A stretch of 64,000 nt of DNA from Devosia submarina (GTDB taxonomy: Bacteria > Pseudomonadota > Alphaproteobacteria > Rhizobiales > Devosiaceae). Made by a program: the position numbers and the translations under genes. The stretch is from the NCBI RefSeq assembly GCF_003056345.1, contig NZ_PYWB01000005.1, forward strand, positions 186,001-250,000, in the 5' to 3' direction. Every line of letters begins with the position of its first letter. The first letter of the stretch is position 1. Positions 54,699 through 63,906 of this stretch are shown one piece after another. A model generated the notes under the pieces. That model worked only from the letters and a program-made list of their open reading frames with translations. It ran no database searches and had not been told where the DNA came from.

Positions 54699-55559
54699 AT
54701 GCGCCTTATTATCGGTATTCTCATTGTCGTCGGCTGCGTCATGGGAGGCTATGCCGGCGTCGGTGGTCACTTCCAGGTCCTTTGGCAGCCCTTTGAATTC
54801 CTGATCATTTTGGGCGCAGCCATCGGCGCGTTCGTGATCGGCAATACGGGCCCGGTGATCAAGGGAACACTTGGTGCCCTTGGGACCCTGTTCAAGGGTC
54901 CCAAATACAACAAGGCCGCTTATGTGGAACTGCTGGGCATGCAGTTCACCCTGTTCAAGCTGGTGCAATCCAAGGGCATCCTGGCGCTAGAGCAGCATAT
55001 CGAGAACCCGCACGAATCCGAGCTGTTCAAGCGTTTTCCAACCTTTGCCAATAATCACCATGCAGTGGAGTTCGTGTGCGACTATCTGCGTATGGTGACG
55101 CTGGGGTCCAACAACGTCCACGAGATGGAAGCGTTGATGGATGAGGAACTCGAAACGCACCATCAGGAACAGCACCGCATCGTTTCAGCCGTCCAGGCCC
55201 TCGCCGATGGCACGCCCGCGCTGGGCATCGTGGCCGCGGTGCTTGGCGTTATTCACACCATGGGCGCCATCAGCGAGCCGCCCGAAGTGCTGGGTCACAT
55301 GATCGGCGGCGCGCTGGTGGGTACGTTTTTTGGCGTGTTCGTGGCCTATGGCTTCTTTGCGCCTTTCGCCCAATCGCTCAACAACATCTACCAGGCTGAA
55401 TCGAAGTACTTCCTGTCGCTCAAGGTGGGCCTGCTCGCCCACATCTCGGGTCAGGTTCCGGTGATGGCCATTGAGTTTGCCCGCAAGGCGCTGCTGTCGG
55501 AAGACCGCCCGACTTTTGCCGAGGTGGATGCCGCCACTGCCAATCTAGCGGCCGCATAG
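54699..55559 (+). CDS. motA: Flagellar motor stator protein MotA
   Basis: A 286-residue stator subunit with four membrane helices (about 1-20, 25-45, 168-190, 200-220) and a long cytoplasmic loop (about 75-165) that contacts the rotor. The proton-channel region reads ADGTPALGIVAAVLGVIHTMG with the conserved Pro. Start at 54699 begins directly at the first helix. It precedes motB by 10 nt. The rest of the flagellar genes are not in this window, so motAB is separate from the main cluster. Confidence 0.93.
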   Translation: MRLIIGILIVVGCVMGGYAGVGGHFQVLWQPFEFLIILGAAIGAFVIGNTGPVIKGTLGALGTLFKGPKYNKAAYVELLGMQFTLFKLVQSKGILALEQHIENPHESELFKRFPTFANNHHAVEFVCDYLRMVTLGSNNVHEMEALMDEELETHHQEQHRIVSAVQALADGTPALGIVAAVLGVIHTMGAISEPPEVLGHMIGGALVGTFFGVFVAYGFFAPFAQSLNNIYQAESKYFLSLKVGLLAHISGQVPVMAIEFARKALLSEDRPTFAEVDAATANLAAA

Positions 55560-55569
55560 GTTTTCCCCC

Positions 55570-56490
55570 ATGGCGCAGTACGACCAGCCGATCATCATCA
55601 AGAAGGTCAAGAAGGCCGCTCACGCGCACCATGGCGGCGCCTGGAAGATCGCCTATGCCGACTTCGTGACGGCCATGATGGCGTTCTTTCTCCTGCTTTG
55701 GCTCATCAGCATGACCACGCCCGAGCAGAAGGAAGGCCTGGCCGACTATTTTGCACCACCCAATGTTGCGCCCACGACCAGCGGGTCGGGCGGCATGCTG
55801 GGCGGCACGGCCATGGATTCGTCCGGCGCCAAGATGGCCGGATCGTCGCTGGAGTCCAGGCAAGATGGGGCCGTCACCCCAGCCAGCATGACAGCCGGCG
55901 CCGAGGCCAAGGGCACCGGTGGCAATGATGGCGAGACGGGTACCACGCAAAGCGACAGCGGTGTCGCCGAGCAGGAATTCAAGGCTGTGCGCGACCAGGC
56001 GTTTCATAGCGCCGCGGCCAGCATTCGGCAGGCGTGGCAGGCTTTGCCTGATATTACCGAGATCTCCGACAATCTGCTTGTCGAGGAAACCGAGGAGGGT
56101 CTCGATATCCAGATCATCGACCAGGAAGGCACGCCCATGTTCCCTGAAGGGTCGAAATATCCGACCGAACAGGCGCGCCAGGCGATTGCTGCCTTGGGGC
56201 CGATCCTGCAGAAGCTGTCCAACCAGATCACCATCTCCGGCCACACTGCCGCGGGGACCAATTATGCCAATCCGCGCTATGGTTCCTGGGAACTTTCGAG
56301 CGACCGGGCCAATGTGGTACGGGCACTGCTTGGTGAATTCGGCTTGTCGGATGACCGGGTCAGCGCTGTTGTTGGCCGGTCCAGTGCCGATCCCTTTTTC
56401 CCCAACGATCCCTACCAGGCTGCGAACGAGCGCATCAAGATCGTGGTGCTGAACGAGGCGCCGCCCGTTCCTGCCGATATGGGGCTTTGA
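55570..56490 (+). CDS. motB: Flagellar motor stator protein MotB
   Basis: A 306-residue stator subunit. One membrane helix (about 29-47) carries the proton-carrying Asp31 in IAYADFVTAMMAFFLLLWL. The middle (about 60-150) is Gly/Ser-rich and low-complexity. The C-terminal OmpA-like peptidoglycan-binding domain shows TISGHTAAG and WELSSDRANVVRALL. It is cotranscribed with motA and converges with clpS, the two stops only 3 nt apart. The complex couples proton flow to flagellar rotation. Confidence 0.93.
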   Translation: MAQYDQPIIIKKVKKAAHAHHGGAWKIAYADFVTAMMAFFLLLWLISMTTPEQKEGLADYFAPPNVAPTTSGSGGMLGGTAMDSSGAKMAGSSLESRQDGAVTPASMTAGAEAKGTGGNDGETGTTQSDSGVAEQEFKAVRDQAFHSAAASIRQAWQALPDITEISDNLLVEETEEGLDIQIIDQEGTPMFPEGSKYPTEQARQAIAALGPILQKLSNQITISGHTAAGTNYANPRYGSWELSSDRANVVRALLGEFGLSDDRVSAVVGRSSADPFFPNDPYQAANERIKIVVLNEAPPVPADMGL

Positions 56491-56493
56491 GGC

Positions 56494-56799
56494 TCATTCC
56501 TCCGGCTCGGTGGTGAACAGGAGCGGATAGCCGTTCTGCTTGGCAAAGTCGGTCGCTCGAGTAGCCTTTTCCTCGGCGATTTCGCGGGTGAACACTGCAA
56601 CCACGCAGGCGCCCTTGGTGTGCGCTGTCAGCATAATGCCGAGCGCCTGCGCTTCGGGGACGCGGAACTCGGCTTTGAGGAGGCGCACCACGAATTCGCG
56701 CGGGGTGTAGTCGTCGTTGAGAAGGATGACCTTGTGCAGCGGCGGCTTGGCAGTTTTCAGGACGGTGGTGGCGCGTGGTTTGACGGAGGTGTCGGCCAT
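56494..56799 (-). CDS. clpS: ATP-dependent Clp protease adaptor ClpS
   Basis: A 101-residue N-degron adaptor that delivers proteins with destabilising N-termini to ClpAP. After a flexible N-terminus (about 1-20), the core begins with HKVILLNDDYTPREFVV, which forms part of the residue-binding pocket, followed by AHTKGACVVAVFTREIAEEKA. The ATG at 56799 has GGAGAG eight nt upstream. clpA is not downstream, unlike many alphaproteobacteria, where it is motB that converges instead. Cytoplasmic. Confidence 0.94.
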   Translation of the reverse strand: MADTSVKPRATTVLKTAKPPLHKVILLNDDYTPREFVVRLLKAEFRVPEAQALGIMLTAHTKGACVVAVFTREIAEEKATRATDFAKQNGYPLLFTTEPEE

Positions 56800-56870
56800 A
56801 GCAATCTCTCCTGCCTTGGGCAGCAGCGCCATTTTACAGGGCTTTGCCCCCGCTCGTCACCCTGCTTGCG

Positions 56871-57335
56871 CTAGAGAAAAAGCTTGAAGCCTTCATGGCT
56901 CTTCGCAAAACCGAGCTTGCGATAGAACCGGTGCGCGTCGGTGCGAACCTTGTTGGATGTCAGTTGCACCATGCCGCAGCCCGCCTCGCGGCAGCGCTCG
57001 ATCGCCCATTGCACCATTTGTGTGCCAAGCCCCGTGCCGCGCTGGTCGGAACGAATATGAACGTTTTCAAGAATACCGCGCTTCATGCCGAAGCGGGGCA
57101 GGCCGGGCATGAGGCTGATCTGCAGCGTGCCAATCACCTCGCCATCCTTTTCGGCCACGATAAGGCGGTGATTGGGATCGGCGCTGATCTCATCGAAGGC
57201 GGCGCGGTAGCGCGGATCCTTCAATGTAGCGGGGTCGAGGGGTGGTGTTTCGCTGCCCCGCGCATCGCCCGCATGGCTGAGGATCAGCATGGTTGGGATG
57301 TCTTCGGGCGTGGCATTGCGAAATCGGAGGTCCAT
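56871..57335 (-). CDS. GNAT family N-acetyltransferase
   Basis: A 154-residue acetyltransferase. It starts LRFRNATPEDIPTML, has a GTLQISLMPGL strand, the acetyl-CoA motif ENVHIRSDQRGTGLGTQMVQWAIERC (RxxGxG/A), and ends FYRKLGFAKSHEGFKLFL. AGGAG lies seven nt before the ATG at 57335, which shares one base with the stop of the ABC permease gene. It is therefore the last gene of the ATPase-permease-GNAT unit. Acceptor unknown. Confidence 0.88.
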   Translation of the reverse strand: MDLRFRNATPEDIPTMLILSHAGDARGSETPPLDPATLKDPRYRAAFDEISADPNHRLIVAEKDGEVIGTLQISLMPGLPRFGMKRGILENVHIRSDQRGTGLGTQMVQWAIERCREAGCGMVQLTSNKVRTDAHRFYRKLGFAKSHEGFKLFL

Positions 57336-58867
57336 CAACTTCTCCTGGGGCTGATCAGCTTGGCAATCACCAGCACCAGGATTGCCATGATGGCCGGCGC
57401 CAGCGCCAGCCAGGATTGTGCGGTAAGCAGTGCTCCCGTGCCGGCCCACATAATGGAGGCGAAGGCTTCGCTCAGCGTAGCCGCGCGTGAAGCCACCTGC
57501 CGGCGACGGAACATCGAGCGCTTGGCGACCATGCGGAACCAGAGCTGGATAGCGGTCGCCGAGCCTGCCGAGAGGGCGGCGCAGAGGGCGGTGACCAGCG
57601 CCGGATAGGGGGCCGAAAGCGCCATCAGGAGCAGGAGGGGCAGGAGCACAACGGCGATCACCGTCAGCACGGCTTCGATCTTGGCCAGCAGCACCGTGCG
57701 GGGATGAACCGGCGCTGTTGTCACCAGGTCATGGGCGTCCTCGCCTGATATGGCGAGCCAGGACAGTCCGCCCGCCAGCTGGCCTGCCGCCATCACCAGC
57801 ACGGGCACAACAACCACATAGGCGCCCGCAGTCGCCCCGAAGTTCATCCAGAGAAGGAGCGCAGGCGGAACAAGGTAGAGGATCTGCATCAAGGTTTGTG
57901 ACAAAAGCCATGGGTCGCGCTGGAGCAGGCGCCATTCCTTGACCCGCAAGACCTGCCGCTGCGACCGTGCCTGGAAGGGGCGTCTGGATGGACGCCGTTG
58001 GCTTGCCACATGGTTGAGACCAGCCGCCGATATCGCAAGACGGGCATAGCTCGATGCCGAAACAGTAATCGCGAGGGCCAGCGCACCAATGCCGATGGCC
58101 AGGATAAGCAGCAGCGCTTGCCGATCGCCCATGGCGGCTTTGGCCGGCAGCCACAAGACGCTGTCGGCCCCTGGCGCCGCAGTAATGATGGGTTCCGACT
58201 GGAACAGCGCGAAGCGCGAGAAATCTCCGTAGTAGAGGATGGCGGCCGCCTGCACCCCAATCACGAAGCCGGCGCCGATGATCGCGGCAACGATTTGTGA
58301 AATGAAGCGTGTCCGGCGCGGCCCTACCATGCGGAACAGCGCCATGGTGATGCCTACCGATAGGGCCGTTGAAACCGCGCCCATGGCAATCACCACGCCA
58401 TAGGCCGCGAGCCAATGCGGGCCATCGAACAGGGCCAGCATGTTGATCAGGGGACTTGCAAGCAGGCCCGCAAAAACAACGCTGGTCAACATCACGGAGC
58501 CGGCCCGCACGGCAAACAGGCGCTGCGAGGAGGCCGGGGAGGAGAGAACGAGGTCAAGATCGGAGCGGCCGTAATAGATGCGCGTCACTGCTTCAAGCGA
58601 CTGGGACAGCATCACCGTCCAGAACAGAAGGCCCGTGCCGGTCAGCATGACCAGGGTCTCTGCATCCGCCTTGATCCCCTCGGCGGCCCAGGGGCTGATA
58701 AGGCCGTACGCCATGAGATGAAGCACCAGCGCGACAATGGCGAGAAAGATCGCAAGGCCGATGCCTCGCGCGCGATTGCCCCCGGTCAGTATCGCCAGGA
58801 AGTCCCGCCAGGCAAGCGTTAGTTCATGCCGCGCAAACCAGCTCAGCGATGTGGGCGCGGCGCTCAT
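57335..58867 (-). CDS. ABC-2-like permease (membrane subunit)
   Basis: A 510-residue integral membrane protein with about ten to twelve hydrophobic helices arranged in two halves, with a hydrophilic, Arg-rich loop (about 290-320). It lacks the EAA importer motif; with the adjacent ABC ATPase gene (overlap of 4 nt) it forms an exporter-type unit. A few segments (YYGRSDLDLVLSSPAS; GEDAHDLVTTAPV) recur in this family of large ABC permeases, whose transported substrate is not known. The 3' end overlaps the GNAT start by one base. Confidence 0.72.
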   Translation of the reverse strand: MSAAPTSLSWFARHELTLAWRDFLAILTGGNRARGIGLAIFLAIVALVLHLMAYGLISPWAAEGIKADAETLVMLTGTGLLFWTVMLSQSLEAVTRIYYGRSDLDLVLSSPASSQRLFAVRAGSVMLTSVVFAGLLASPLINMLALFDGPHWLAAYGVVIAMGAVSTALSVGITMALFRMVGPRRTRFISQIVAAIIGAGFVIGVQAAAILYYGDFSRFALFQSEPIITAAPGADSVLWLPAKAAMGDRQALLLILAIGIGALALAITVSASSYARLAISAAGLNHVASQRRPSRRPFQARSQRQVLRVKEWRLLQRDPWLLSQTLMQILYLVPPALLLWMNFGATAGAYVVVVPVLVMAAGQLAGGLSWLAISGEDAHDLVTTAPVHPRTVLLAKIEAVLTVIAVVLLPLLLLMALSAPYPALVTALCAALSAGSATAIQLWFRMVAKRSMFRRRQVASRAATLSEAFASIMWAGTGALLTAQSWLALAPAIMAILVLVIAKLISPRRS

Positions 58868-59607
58868 GCGGCTTGCGCGCCTTGGGCAACAAGGTCAAGG
58901 AAGATGTCTTCAAGGCTCGATTCACGACCCATACGGGAGCGCAACTCGGCCAGCGTGCCTTCGGCAATCAGCTTGCCATTGGTGATGACCCCGATCCGCT
59001 CGGCCATGCGTTCGGCAACTTCTAGGATGTGTGTGGTCATGATGACCGTAACGCCCTCGCGCACCTTGCCCAAAAGCACGTCCTTGACCTGACGTGCGGA
59101 GCCTGCATTAAGGCCGGTAAGGGGCTCATCAAGGATGATGAGCCTGGGATCATGCACCAGCGCGCCCGCCAGCGCCACTTTCTGCAGCATCCCCTTGGAA
59201 AAGCCGCCGCACAGCTCATTGGCGTGTGGGCGCAGGCCCAGCCAGTCGATCAACTCGTTGGCTTTTGCCTCAGCCGCGCGCGCGTCGATCTGCCAGAGGC
59301 CCGCGACGAATTCGAGATATTCCATTGGCGTCAGGCGGTCATAGACCATGGGTTCGTCGGACACCCAGGCGACAACGCGCTTGGCTGCAATGGGGTCGCG
59401 CCGCGCGTCCATGCCGAAAATGGAAATGTCGCCTTGGTCGGGCTGCAGCAGCCCTGCCACCATGCGCAGGATCGTAGTCTTGCCCGCACCATTGGGGCCG
59501 AGCAGGGCGTAGAACTCGCCGGCTCTTACCTGCAGGTCCAGTCCATCAACGACCTTGCGCTCAAAGCTTTTGGAGAGGCTCGTAATGGCAAGGGCAGAAA
59601 CCGTCAT
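58864..59607 (-). CDS. ABC transporter ATP-binding protein
   Basis: A 247-residue single ABC ATPase domain. Walker A is GPNGAGKTT (about 39-47), the signature region FSKGMLQKVALAGAL (about 130-145), Walker B RLIILDEPLTGLNAG, and the switch His in MTTHILE. The ATG at 59607 has GGAG eight nt upstream; an ATG five codons earlier is an alternative. The stop overlaps the permease start by 4 nt. With the permease it makes a two-gene exporter-like ABC system with a GNAT third. Confidence 0.88.
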   Translation of the reverse strand: MTVSALAITSLSKSFERKVVDGLDLQVRAGEFYALLGPNGAGKTTILRMVAGLLQPDQGDISIFGMDARRDPIAAKRVVAWVSDEPMVYDRLTPMEYLEFVAGLWQIDARAAEAKANELIDWLGLRPHANELCGGFSKGMLQKVALAGALVHDPRLIILDEPLTGLNAGSARQVKDVLLGKVREGVTVIMTTHILEVAERMAERIGVITNGKLIAEGTLAELRSRMGRESSLEDIFLDLVAQGAQAA

Positions 59608-59768
59608 GGGGTGCTCCAGCATAGACCTGCCGAGCCTAGGATGCTCCGCCTTTCGCGGGGGTGAATAGAGATCGTTAAGATTTAACCCTGTTTTGCGCGC
59701 TCATCCGCCACGCGGAACAAGCCTTGGGGCGAGGCGTTGTGGCTGCGAACAATTTTGGAGTTGAGTTC

Positions 59769-59975
59769 ATGGCGCCAGTAGATCGTGAAACCGTTATTGT
59801 AGACCGCGGCAGCCGCAGCAGCGCGGGAAGCATCATCATCGGCCTTGTTGTGGCATTTGCCCTGCTGGCAATCGCCTACCTCGTGTTCTTCAACAACGAT
59901 GGTGGCGGCAGCAGTGGCACACTCGATGTGGATGTTCCCGCTGTCAGCGTGGACGTTGCACCCGACGGGCAATAG
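59769..59975 (+). CDS. Small single-pass membrane protein (68 aa)
   Basis: A 68-residue protein. A charged N-terminus (about 1-15) precedes one membrane helix (about 20-41), followed by a Gly/Ser/Asn linker and a Val/Asp-rich tail with SGTLDVDVPAVSVD-like repeats. The ATG at 59769 has GGAG ten nt upstream. It stands alone, 162 nt from the ABC gene that diverges from it, and ends before a strong terminator. No family recognised. Confidence 0.55.
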   Translation: MAPVDRETVIVDRGSRSSAGSIIIGLVVAFALLAIAYLVFFNNDGGGSSGTLDVDVPAVSVDVAPDGQ

Positions 59976-59981
59976 CTAAGC

Positions 59982-60015
59982 AAAAGGGCGTCCGCGAGGA
60001 CGCCCTTTCTTCTTG
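59982..60015. terminator. Bidirectional terminator between the small membrane gene and ohr
   Basis: AAAGGGCGTCC (59983-59993) and GGACGCCCTTT (59998-60008) form an 11-bp stem with a GCGA loop; rightward CTTCTT follows, leftward TGCTT. Confidence 0.85.
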
Positions 60016-60024
60016 CGGGGAGCC

Positions 60025-60456
60025 TCAGGCGACGGTCAGCTTGACGTCCACATTGCCGCGTGTGGCATTGGAATAGGGGCAGACGGTGTGGGCCTTTTCC
60101 ACCAGCGCATGAGCCTGATCGTGTTCCATGCCGGGAACGGTAACCTTGAGTTCCACGGCGATGTTGAAGCCGCTGCCATTGGCATTTTCACCGAAGGACA
60201 CATCGGCGTCGATCGTGGTTTCATCCGGGATCTTCACCTTCTCGCCACGGGCGACAGCCTTGAGGGCGCCCAGGAAGCAAGCGGAATAACCAGCCGCAAA
60301 CAGCTGCTCGGGATTGGTGCCGGGGCCGCCATTGCCGCCCATTTCCTTAGGCGTATCAAGCGTGACCGACAGGCGACCATCATCGGTGGCGCTGGTGCCG
60401 GTACGACCTCCAGTGGTGTGGGCATGGGCGGTGTAGACAGCAGATTTGATCGACAT
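60025..60456 (-). CDS. ohr: Organic hydroperoxide resistance protein
   Basis: A 143-residue OsmC/Ohr-family thiol peroxidase that reduces organic hydroperoxides using lipoyl donors. The two catalytic cysteines are Cys60 (AGYSACFLGAL) and Cys126 (HTVCPYSNATRGN), with the Arg-Glu-type active-site support at TNPEQLFAAG. The ATG at 60456 has AGGAG nine nt upstream. It is divergent from the MarR-family ohrR gene, with a palindromic operator between, so it is probably repressed by OhrR until peroxide appears. Confidence 0.94.
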   Translation of the reverse strand: MSIKSAVYTAHAHTTGGRTGTSATDDGRLSVTLDTPKEMGGNGGPGTNPEQLFAAGYSACFLGALKAVARGEKVKIPDETTIDADVSFGENANGSGFNIAVELKVTVPGMEHDQAHALVEKAHTVCPYSNATRGNVDVKLTVA

Positions 60457-60503
60457 GGGGAAGCTCCTCATTTGGTGTTCGCAGGATCATAGCGAACAAT
60501 TCA

Positions 60504-60515
60504 ATTGCGCGCAAT
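60504..60515. promoter_or_regulatory. Candidate OhrR operator
   Basis: ATTGCGCGCAAT is a perfect 12-bp palindrome between divergent ohr and ohrR, flanked on its left by ACAATTC, giving two AATTG half-sites. This position and symmetry suit an OhrR (MarR dimer) operator controlling both genes. Confidence 0.55.
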
Positions 60516-60561
60516 AGAAATTTCCGCTATGGTACTGGTGTCTTTCCGACGAGGCTGTCCC

Positions 60562-61005
60562 GTGGCACAAACAGATCCGCTCAATCTCGATTCCATGCTG
60601 TGTTTTGCCGTCTATGCGGCTGAGCATGCATTCACCCGGTTCTACAAGCCTCGGCTCGATGCGCTCGAACTCACTTATCCGCAGTACCTCGTGTTCCTGG
60701 TGCTCTGGGAAAGTGATGGTCTCACGGTTAAGGCGCTGGGGGATAAATTGTTCCTCGACAGCGGCACGATCACGCCCCTGATCAAGCGCCTCGAGGGGCG
60801 CGGCCTGGTGCGGCGCGAACGGGACAAGCAGGATGAGCGGCAGGTGCGCATCTTCCTGACGGACGAGGGCAGGGCTCTCCGAGAAAAGGCGCTGGCAGTG
60901 CCGCTTGCGGTGGGCAAGGCATTGGGCGGGGATGCCCGAACCGCTGCCATGCTGCGCGACAGCCTGCATCGCTTGCGGGAGCAACTCGACGCGGCGGATG
61001 CGTGA
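60562..61005 (+). CDS. ohrR: MarR family organic-peroxide sensor OhrR
   Basis: A 147-residue MarR-type repressor. The reactive cysteine is Cys14 in LCFAVYAAEHAFTRFYKPRL, the OhrR signature. There is no second Cys anywhere in the protein, so it is a 1-Cys type needing a small thiol for full oxidation. The winged HTH is at about 55-100 (SGTITPLIKRLEGRGLVRRERDKQDERQ). The start is a GTG with GAGG eight nt upstream. It diverges from ohr, whose product removes the same peroxides that inactivate OhrR. Confidence 0.9.
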   Translation: MAQTDPLNLDSMLCFAVYAAEHAFTRFYKPRLDALELTYPQYLVFLVLWESDGLTVKALGDKLFLDSGTITPLIKRLEGRGLVRRERDKQDERQVRIFLTDEGRALREKALAVPLAVGKALGGDARTAAMLRDSLHRLREQLDAADA

Positions 61006-61008
61006 GTC

Positions 61009-61722
61009 TTATTGCAGGCCAGCGGGATCGACGATGCCGCCATCGCAGCCGCCATCGGTGGGACGTGCGTCCATGATGCGGTCGGCAAAGCTTTGTGGGC
61101 CAGCGATTTCGCCGGTGAGGCCGATGGTCAGATCGCTGATCAGCCGCCGCCCCCCATCCTCGACACAGGCCAGGCGCACGCGATCACCCGAGCCCTTGCC
61201 AAACGCCGCGTCAAAGGTAGCCCTAACCGCCGCCTGGGTTAGCTCCTTGCCGATCGATGCACCAAAGAGGTCGCGCACTTCAGATGCGTTGATCGCCTCC
61301 AGCATGTCGACAGAATCCTGGAAGTAGCGTTCCGCATCGCCAAGGTAGCAGGTGCCGTGCTTGATCCACTCGTGCCGATCCAGGGCCGACTGGGTGCCTG
61401 GCATGACGCGGTTCAATTCCCGGCGCAGCTCGGCGGATAGTTCCGGTTCGGGCAGATCGGCCCAGTCTCCGCTTTCGTCCGCCTCGACCGTTTTTGCATC
61501 GACGCCGCAATAGTCGCGCGAGCGCGGCTGCGGCCAAAGGCCATGCAGGGCGAAATGGCCGGCATCGAACCGCCCTTCGACCTGCGACTCGCATTCGGGG
61601 CGATTGGGTCGCGTCTCGCAAAAGGCGGGCTGCCAGCTGATGGCGAGGACGAACTGCGTCCTGTCCTGAGCCATGGCAAGGCTCGGCAGCAGCATGAGCA
61701 GCAGGGCAGGCAAGAGGCGCAT
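61009..61722 (-). CDS. Ribonuclease T2 family protein
   Basis: A 237-residue secreted RNase. A signal peptide (about 1-18, ending AMA) precedes the T2 fold. Catalytic sites are complete: FALHGLWPQ with His60 and HEWIKHGTC with Glu118 and His122. Cys residues are spaced for the family's disulfides. T2 enzymes cut RNA at all bases via 2',3'-cyclic phosphates. The gene follows cpdB by 48 nt on the same strand with a hairpin between. CpdB acts on just those cyclic products, so a joint RNA-scavenging role is inferred. Confidence 0.92.
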   Translation of the reverse strand: MRLLPALLLMLLPSLAMAQDRTQFVLAISWQPAFCETRPNRPECESQVEGRFDAGHFALHGLWPQPRSRDYCGVDAKTVEADESGDWADLPEPELSAELRRELNRVMPGTQSALDRHEWIKHGTCYLGDAERYFQDSVDMLEAINASEVRDLFGASIGKELTQAAVRATFDAAFGKGSGDRVRLACVEDGGRRLISDLTIGLTGEIAGPQSFADRIMDARPTDGGCDGGIVDPAGLQ

Positions 61723-61743
61723 GAAGTTTCCCCGGGGTGAGAA

Positions 61744-61763
61744 GGGCGGCCCGAAAGCCGCCC
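61744..61763 (-). terminator. Hairpin between cpdB and the RNase T2 gene
   Basis: Read leftward, GGGCGGC-tttcgg-GCCGCCC forms a 7-bp GC stem followed by TTCTC. It probably attenuates transcription or protects the cpdB mRNA. Confidence 0.55.
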
Positions 61764-61770
61764 CGGATGC

Positions 61771-63747
61771 TTAAAGCGTGATGCGGTAAATGCCGAAACC
61801 ATCGGGGTTGGTTTCGCCCGTCGCCTCGATCTTGACCGCGGTCACATCATCCACATAGTCGGCGGCCTTTGGCCCGGTGGCAAAGAGCACGGTGGTGTCC
61901 GGGATCGGCGCAAGGGACCAATTGCTGTCGGCCTTGGGGTCGATGGTGCCGTTTTCCACGATATAGCGGACGATGATGTCGCGATTGGTATCGGGACCCT
62001 TGAACACGATCACATCGGGGCCAATGCCGGGGAATGTGCCGCCACCGCCAGCGCGGTAATTGTTGGTTGCGACCACAAAGCGGGCAGCCGGATCAATCGG
62101 GGCGCCATTGTGCATCAAATCCACGATGCGGTTGGCATCGAGGTTGAGCTCTTCCTTGCCATCGGCCGAATATTTGGACGGTTGGGTCAGGTCGATCTTG
62201 TAGGTAACGCCGTCGAGCACGTCGTAATTATAGGACGGGAAGTCGGGGTTGATGAGCTCGGCATCGCTAGCTCCCGGCTCGATCTGGTTGAAGATGCCAG
62301 CCGAGCGTTCCAGCCAGTTCTTGACGTCTGCGCCGGTGATGACCACCGCCTGGATGGTGTTGGGATAAAGGTAAAGGTCGGCCACGTTCTTGATGGCGAC
62401 GGGGCCCACGGGAACATCGGTGTAATAGTCCGGACCGCCGCGCCCGCCGGCCTTGAACGGGGCTGCCGCCGACAGGATCGGCAGGCTCTCCCATTCGGTG
62501 CCTTTCATCATCTGCTCGATATACCAGGTCTGGGCCTGGGACACGATCTGCACGGAGGGATCGTCGGCGACCAAGGCAAAGTAGGAGTAAAGCGGTGCTG
62601 CCGTTTCACCGACCGGGCGGCGGATATAGTCGATCGTTTCCTCATGATCGGTCTGGGCCGCGGCGACAACTTCCGCCTCGTCTTCGACCAGGGCATTGAC
62701 CTTGCCGTCCACGCGCTCGGAAATCGGGCGCGCCTCGGAGGTGTGCGACACCACCATCCACTTGCCCTCGGCATCCTGTTCGAGCAGCAGGTCGATCAGG
62801 CCCATATGCGACCCCCAGAAGCCCGGCATGACGGCAGGCTTGCCGCTCAGAGTTCCCGCTTCGATATCGGCGCCTTCAACGCCCTCGTAGTCGGGGCCGG
62901 GGAACACCAGATGCTGGTGGCCGGTGAGCACCACGTCGATGCCTTCAACGGCGGCAAGTTGCAGGGAGGCGTTCTCAGCGCCTGTGGTCTGGTCGGAGGC
63001 GATACCGGAGTGTGACAGCGCGACGATGATATCGGCGCCTTCCTCGCGCATGCGGGGAACATAGGCTTGGGCGGTCTCGACGATGTCGCGGGTGTTGACC
63101 TTGCCGGTGAGGTGGGTTGCGTCCCAAGTCATGATCTGGGGCGGCAGGAAACCGATAATACCCACCTTGATGGTCTTGGTCGCGCCCGAGCCGTCGGTCA
63201 GCTCTTTCTCGACGATCAGGTAAGGCTTGATATAGGTGTCATCGCCCAGCGGGTCGGCGGCCAGTTCGCCGCGCACGAGGTTGGCCGAAACAAACGGGAA
63301 CTCGGCACCCGCAAGGGCCTTGTCGAGATATTCCAGGCCATAGTTGAATTCGTGATTGCCCAAGGTCGCGGCTTCATAGCCGAGCGTGTTCATCGCGGCG
63401 ATGATGGGATGGACATTGTCCTCGAGGCCTTTTTCGTAGGCGATGTAGTCGCCCATCGGATTGCCTTGGATGATGTCGCCATTGTCGAGCAGCATGGAAT
63501 TGCCCGCTTCGGCACGAATGGCTTCGATCAGCGAGGCAGTACGGGCGAGGCCCATCGTGTCGTTGGGCGCGTCGGCATAATAGTCATAGGCGAACACGGC
63601 GACATGCAGGTCCGTGGTCTCGATGATCCGCAGATGCGCCTGGTTGGCTTGTGCCATGGCGGCAAACGGATGCATCGCGGCCATTGCCCCGATGCTGGCG
63701 GAGCCCGCCAGGAAAGTGCGTCGCGACATTTTGGGCAGGAAGTTCAT
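61771..63747 (-). CDS. cpdB: Bifunctional 2',3'-cyclic-nucleotide 2'-phosphodiesterase/3'-nucleotidase
   Basis: A 658-residue periplasmic enzyme that opens 2',3'-cyclic nucleotides and then removes the 3'-phosphate, releasing nucleosides. A twin-arginine signal (SRRTFLAGS, 8-16) precedes the metallophosphoesterase domain with Asp46 and His48 (ETTDLHV), LDNGD (88-91) and GNHE (130-133), and a C-terminal 5'-nucleotidase-type domain. The start has GGGAGACGATCC upstream. It is the upstream partner of the RNase T2 gene. Substrate class from family knowledge. Confidence 0.93.
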   Translation of the reverse strand: MNFLPKMSRRTFLAGSASIGAMAAMHPFAAMAQANQAHLRIIETTDLHVAVFAYDYYADAPNDTMGLARTASLIEAIRAEAGNSMLLDNGDIIQGNPMGDYIAYEKGLEDNVHPIIAAMNTLGYEAATLGNHEFNYGLEYLDKALAGAEFPFVSANLVRGELAADPLGDDTYIKPYLIVEKELTDGSGATKTIKVGIIGFLPPQIMTWDATHLTGKVNTRDIVETAQAYVPRMREEGADIIVALSHSGIASDQTTGAENASLQLAAVEGIDVVLTGHQHLVFPGPDYEGVEGADIEAGTLSGKPAVMPGFWGSHMGLIDLLLEQDAEGKWMVVSHTSEARPISERVDGKVNALVEDEAEVVAAAQTDHEETIDYIRRPVGETAAPLYSYFALVADDPSVQIVSQAQTWYIEQMMKGTEWESLPILSAAAPFKAGGRGGPDYYTDVPVGPVAIKNVADLYLYPNTIQAVVITGADVKNWLERSAGIFNQIEPGASDAELINPDFPSYNYDVLDGVTYKIDLTQPSKYSADGKEELNLDANRIVDLMHNGAPIDPAARFVVATNNYRAGGGGTFPGIGPDVIVFKGPDTNRDIIVRYIVENGTIDPKADSNWSLAPIPDTTVLFATGPKAADYVDDVTAVKIEATGETNPDGFGIYRITL

Positions 63748-63906
63748 GGATCGTCTCCCGGAATTGCTCGGCTGAACAAAGAAACGCCCGGGGGCCCCGC
63801 GCTCCCGAACAGCCGGATCAATGCATCCGGCGCTTGGCTCTTGCCGCCCGGAGGTGACGTCCAGATGACGGCAGCAGGTGACGGTAGGACGTTTTTGGGG
63901 AAGCGG

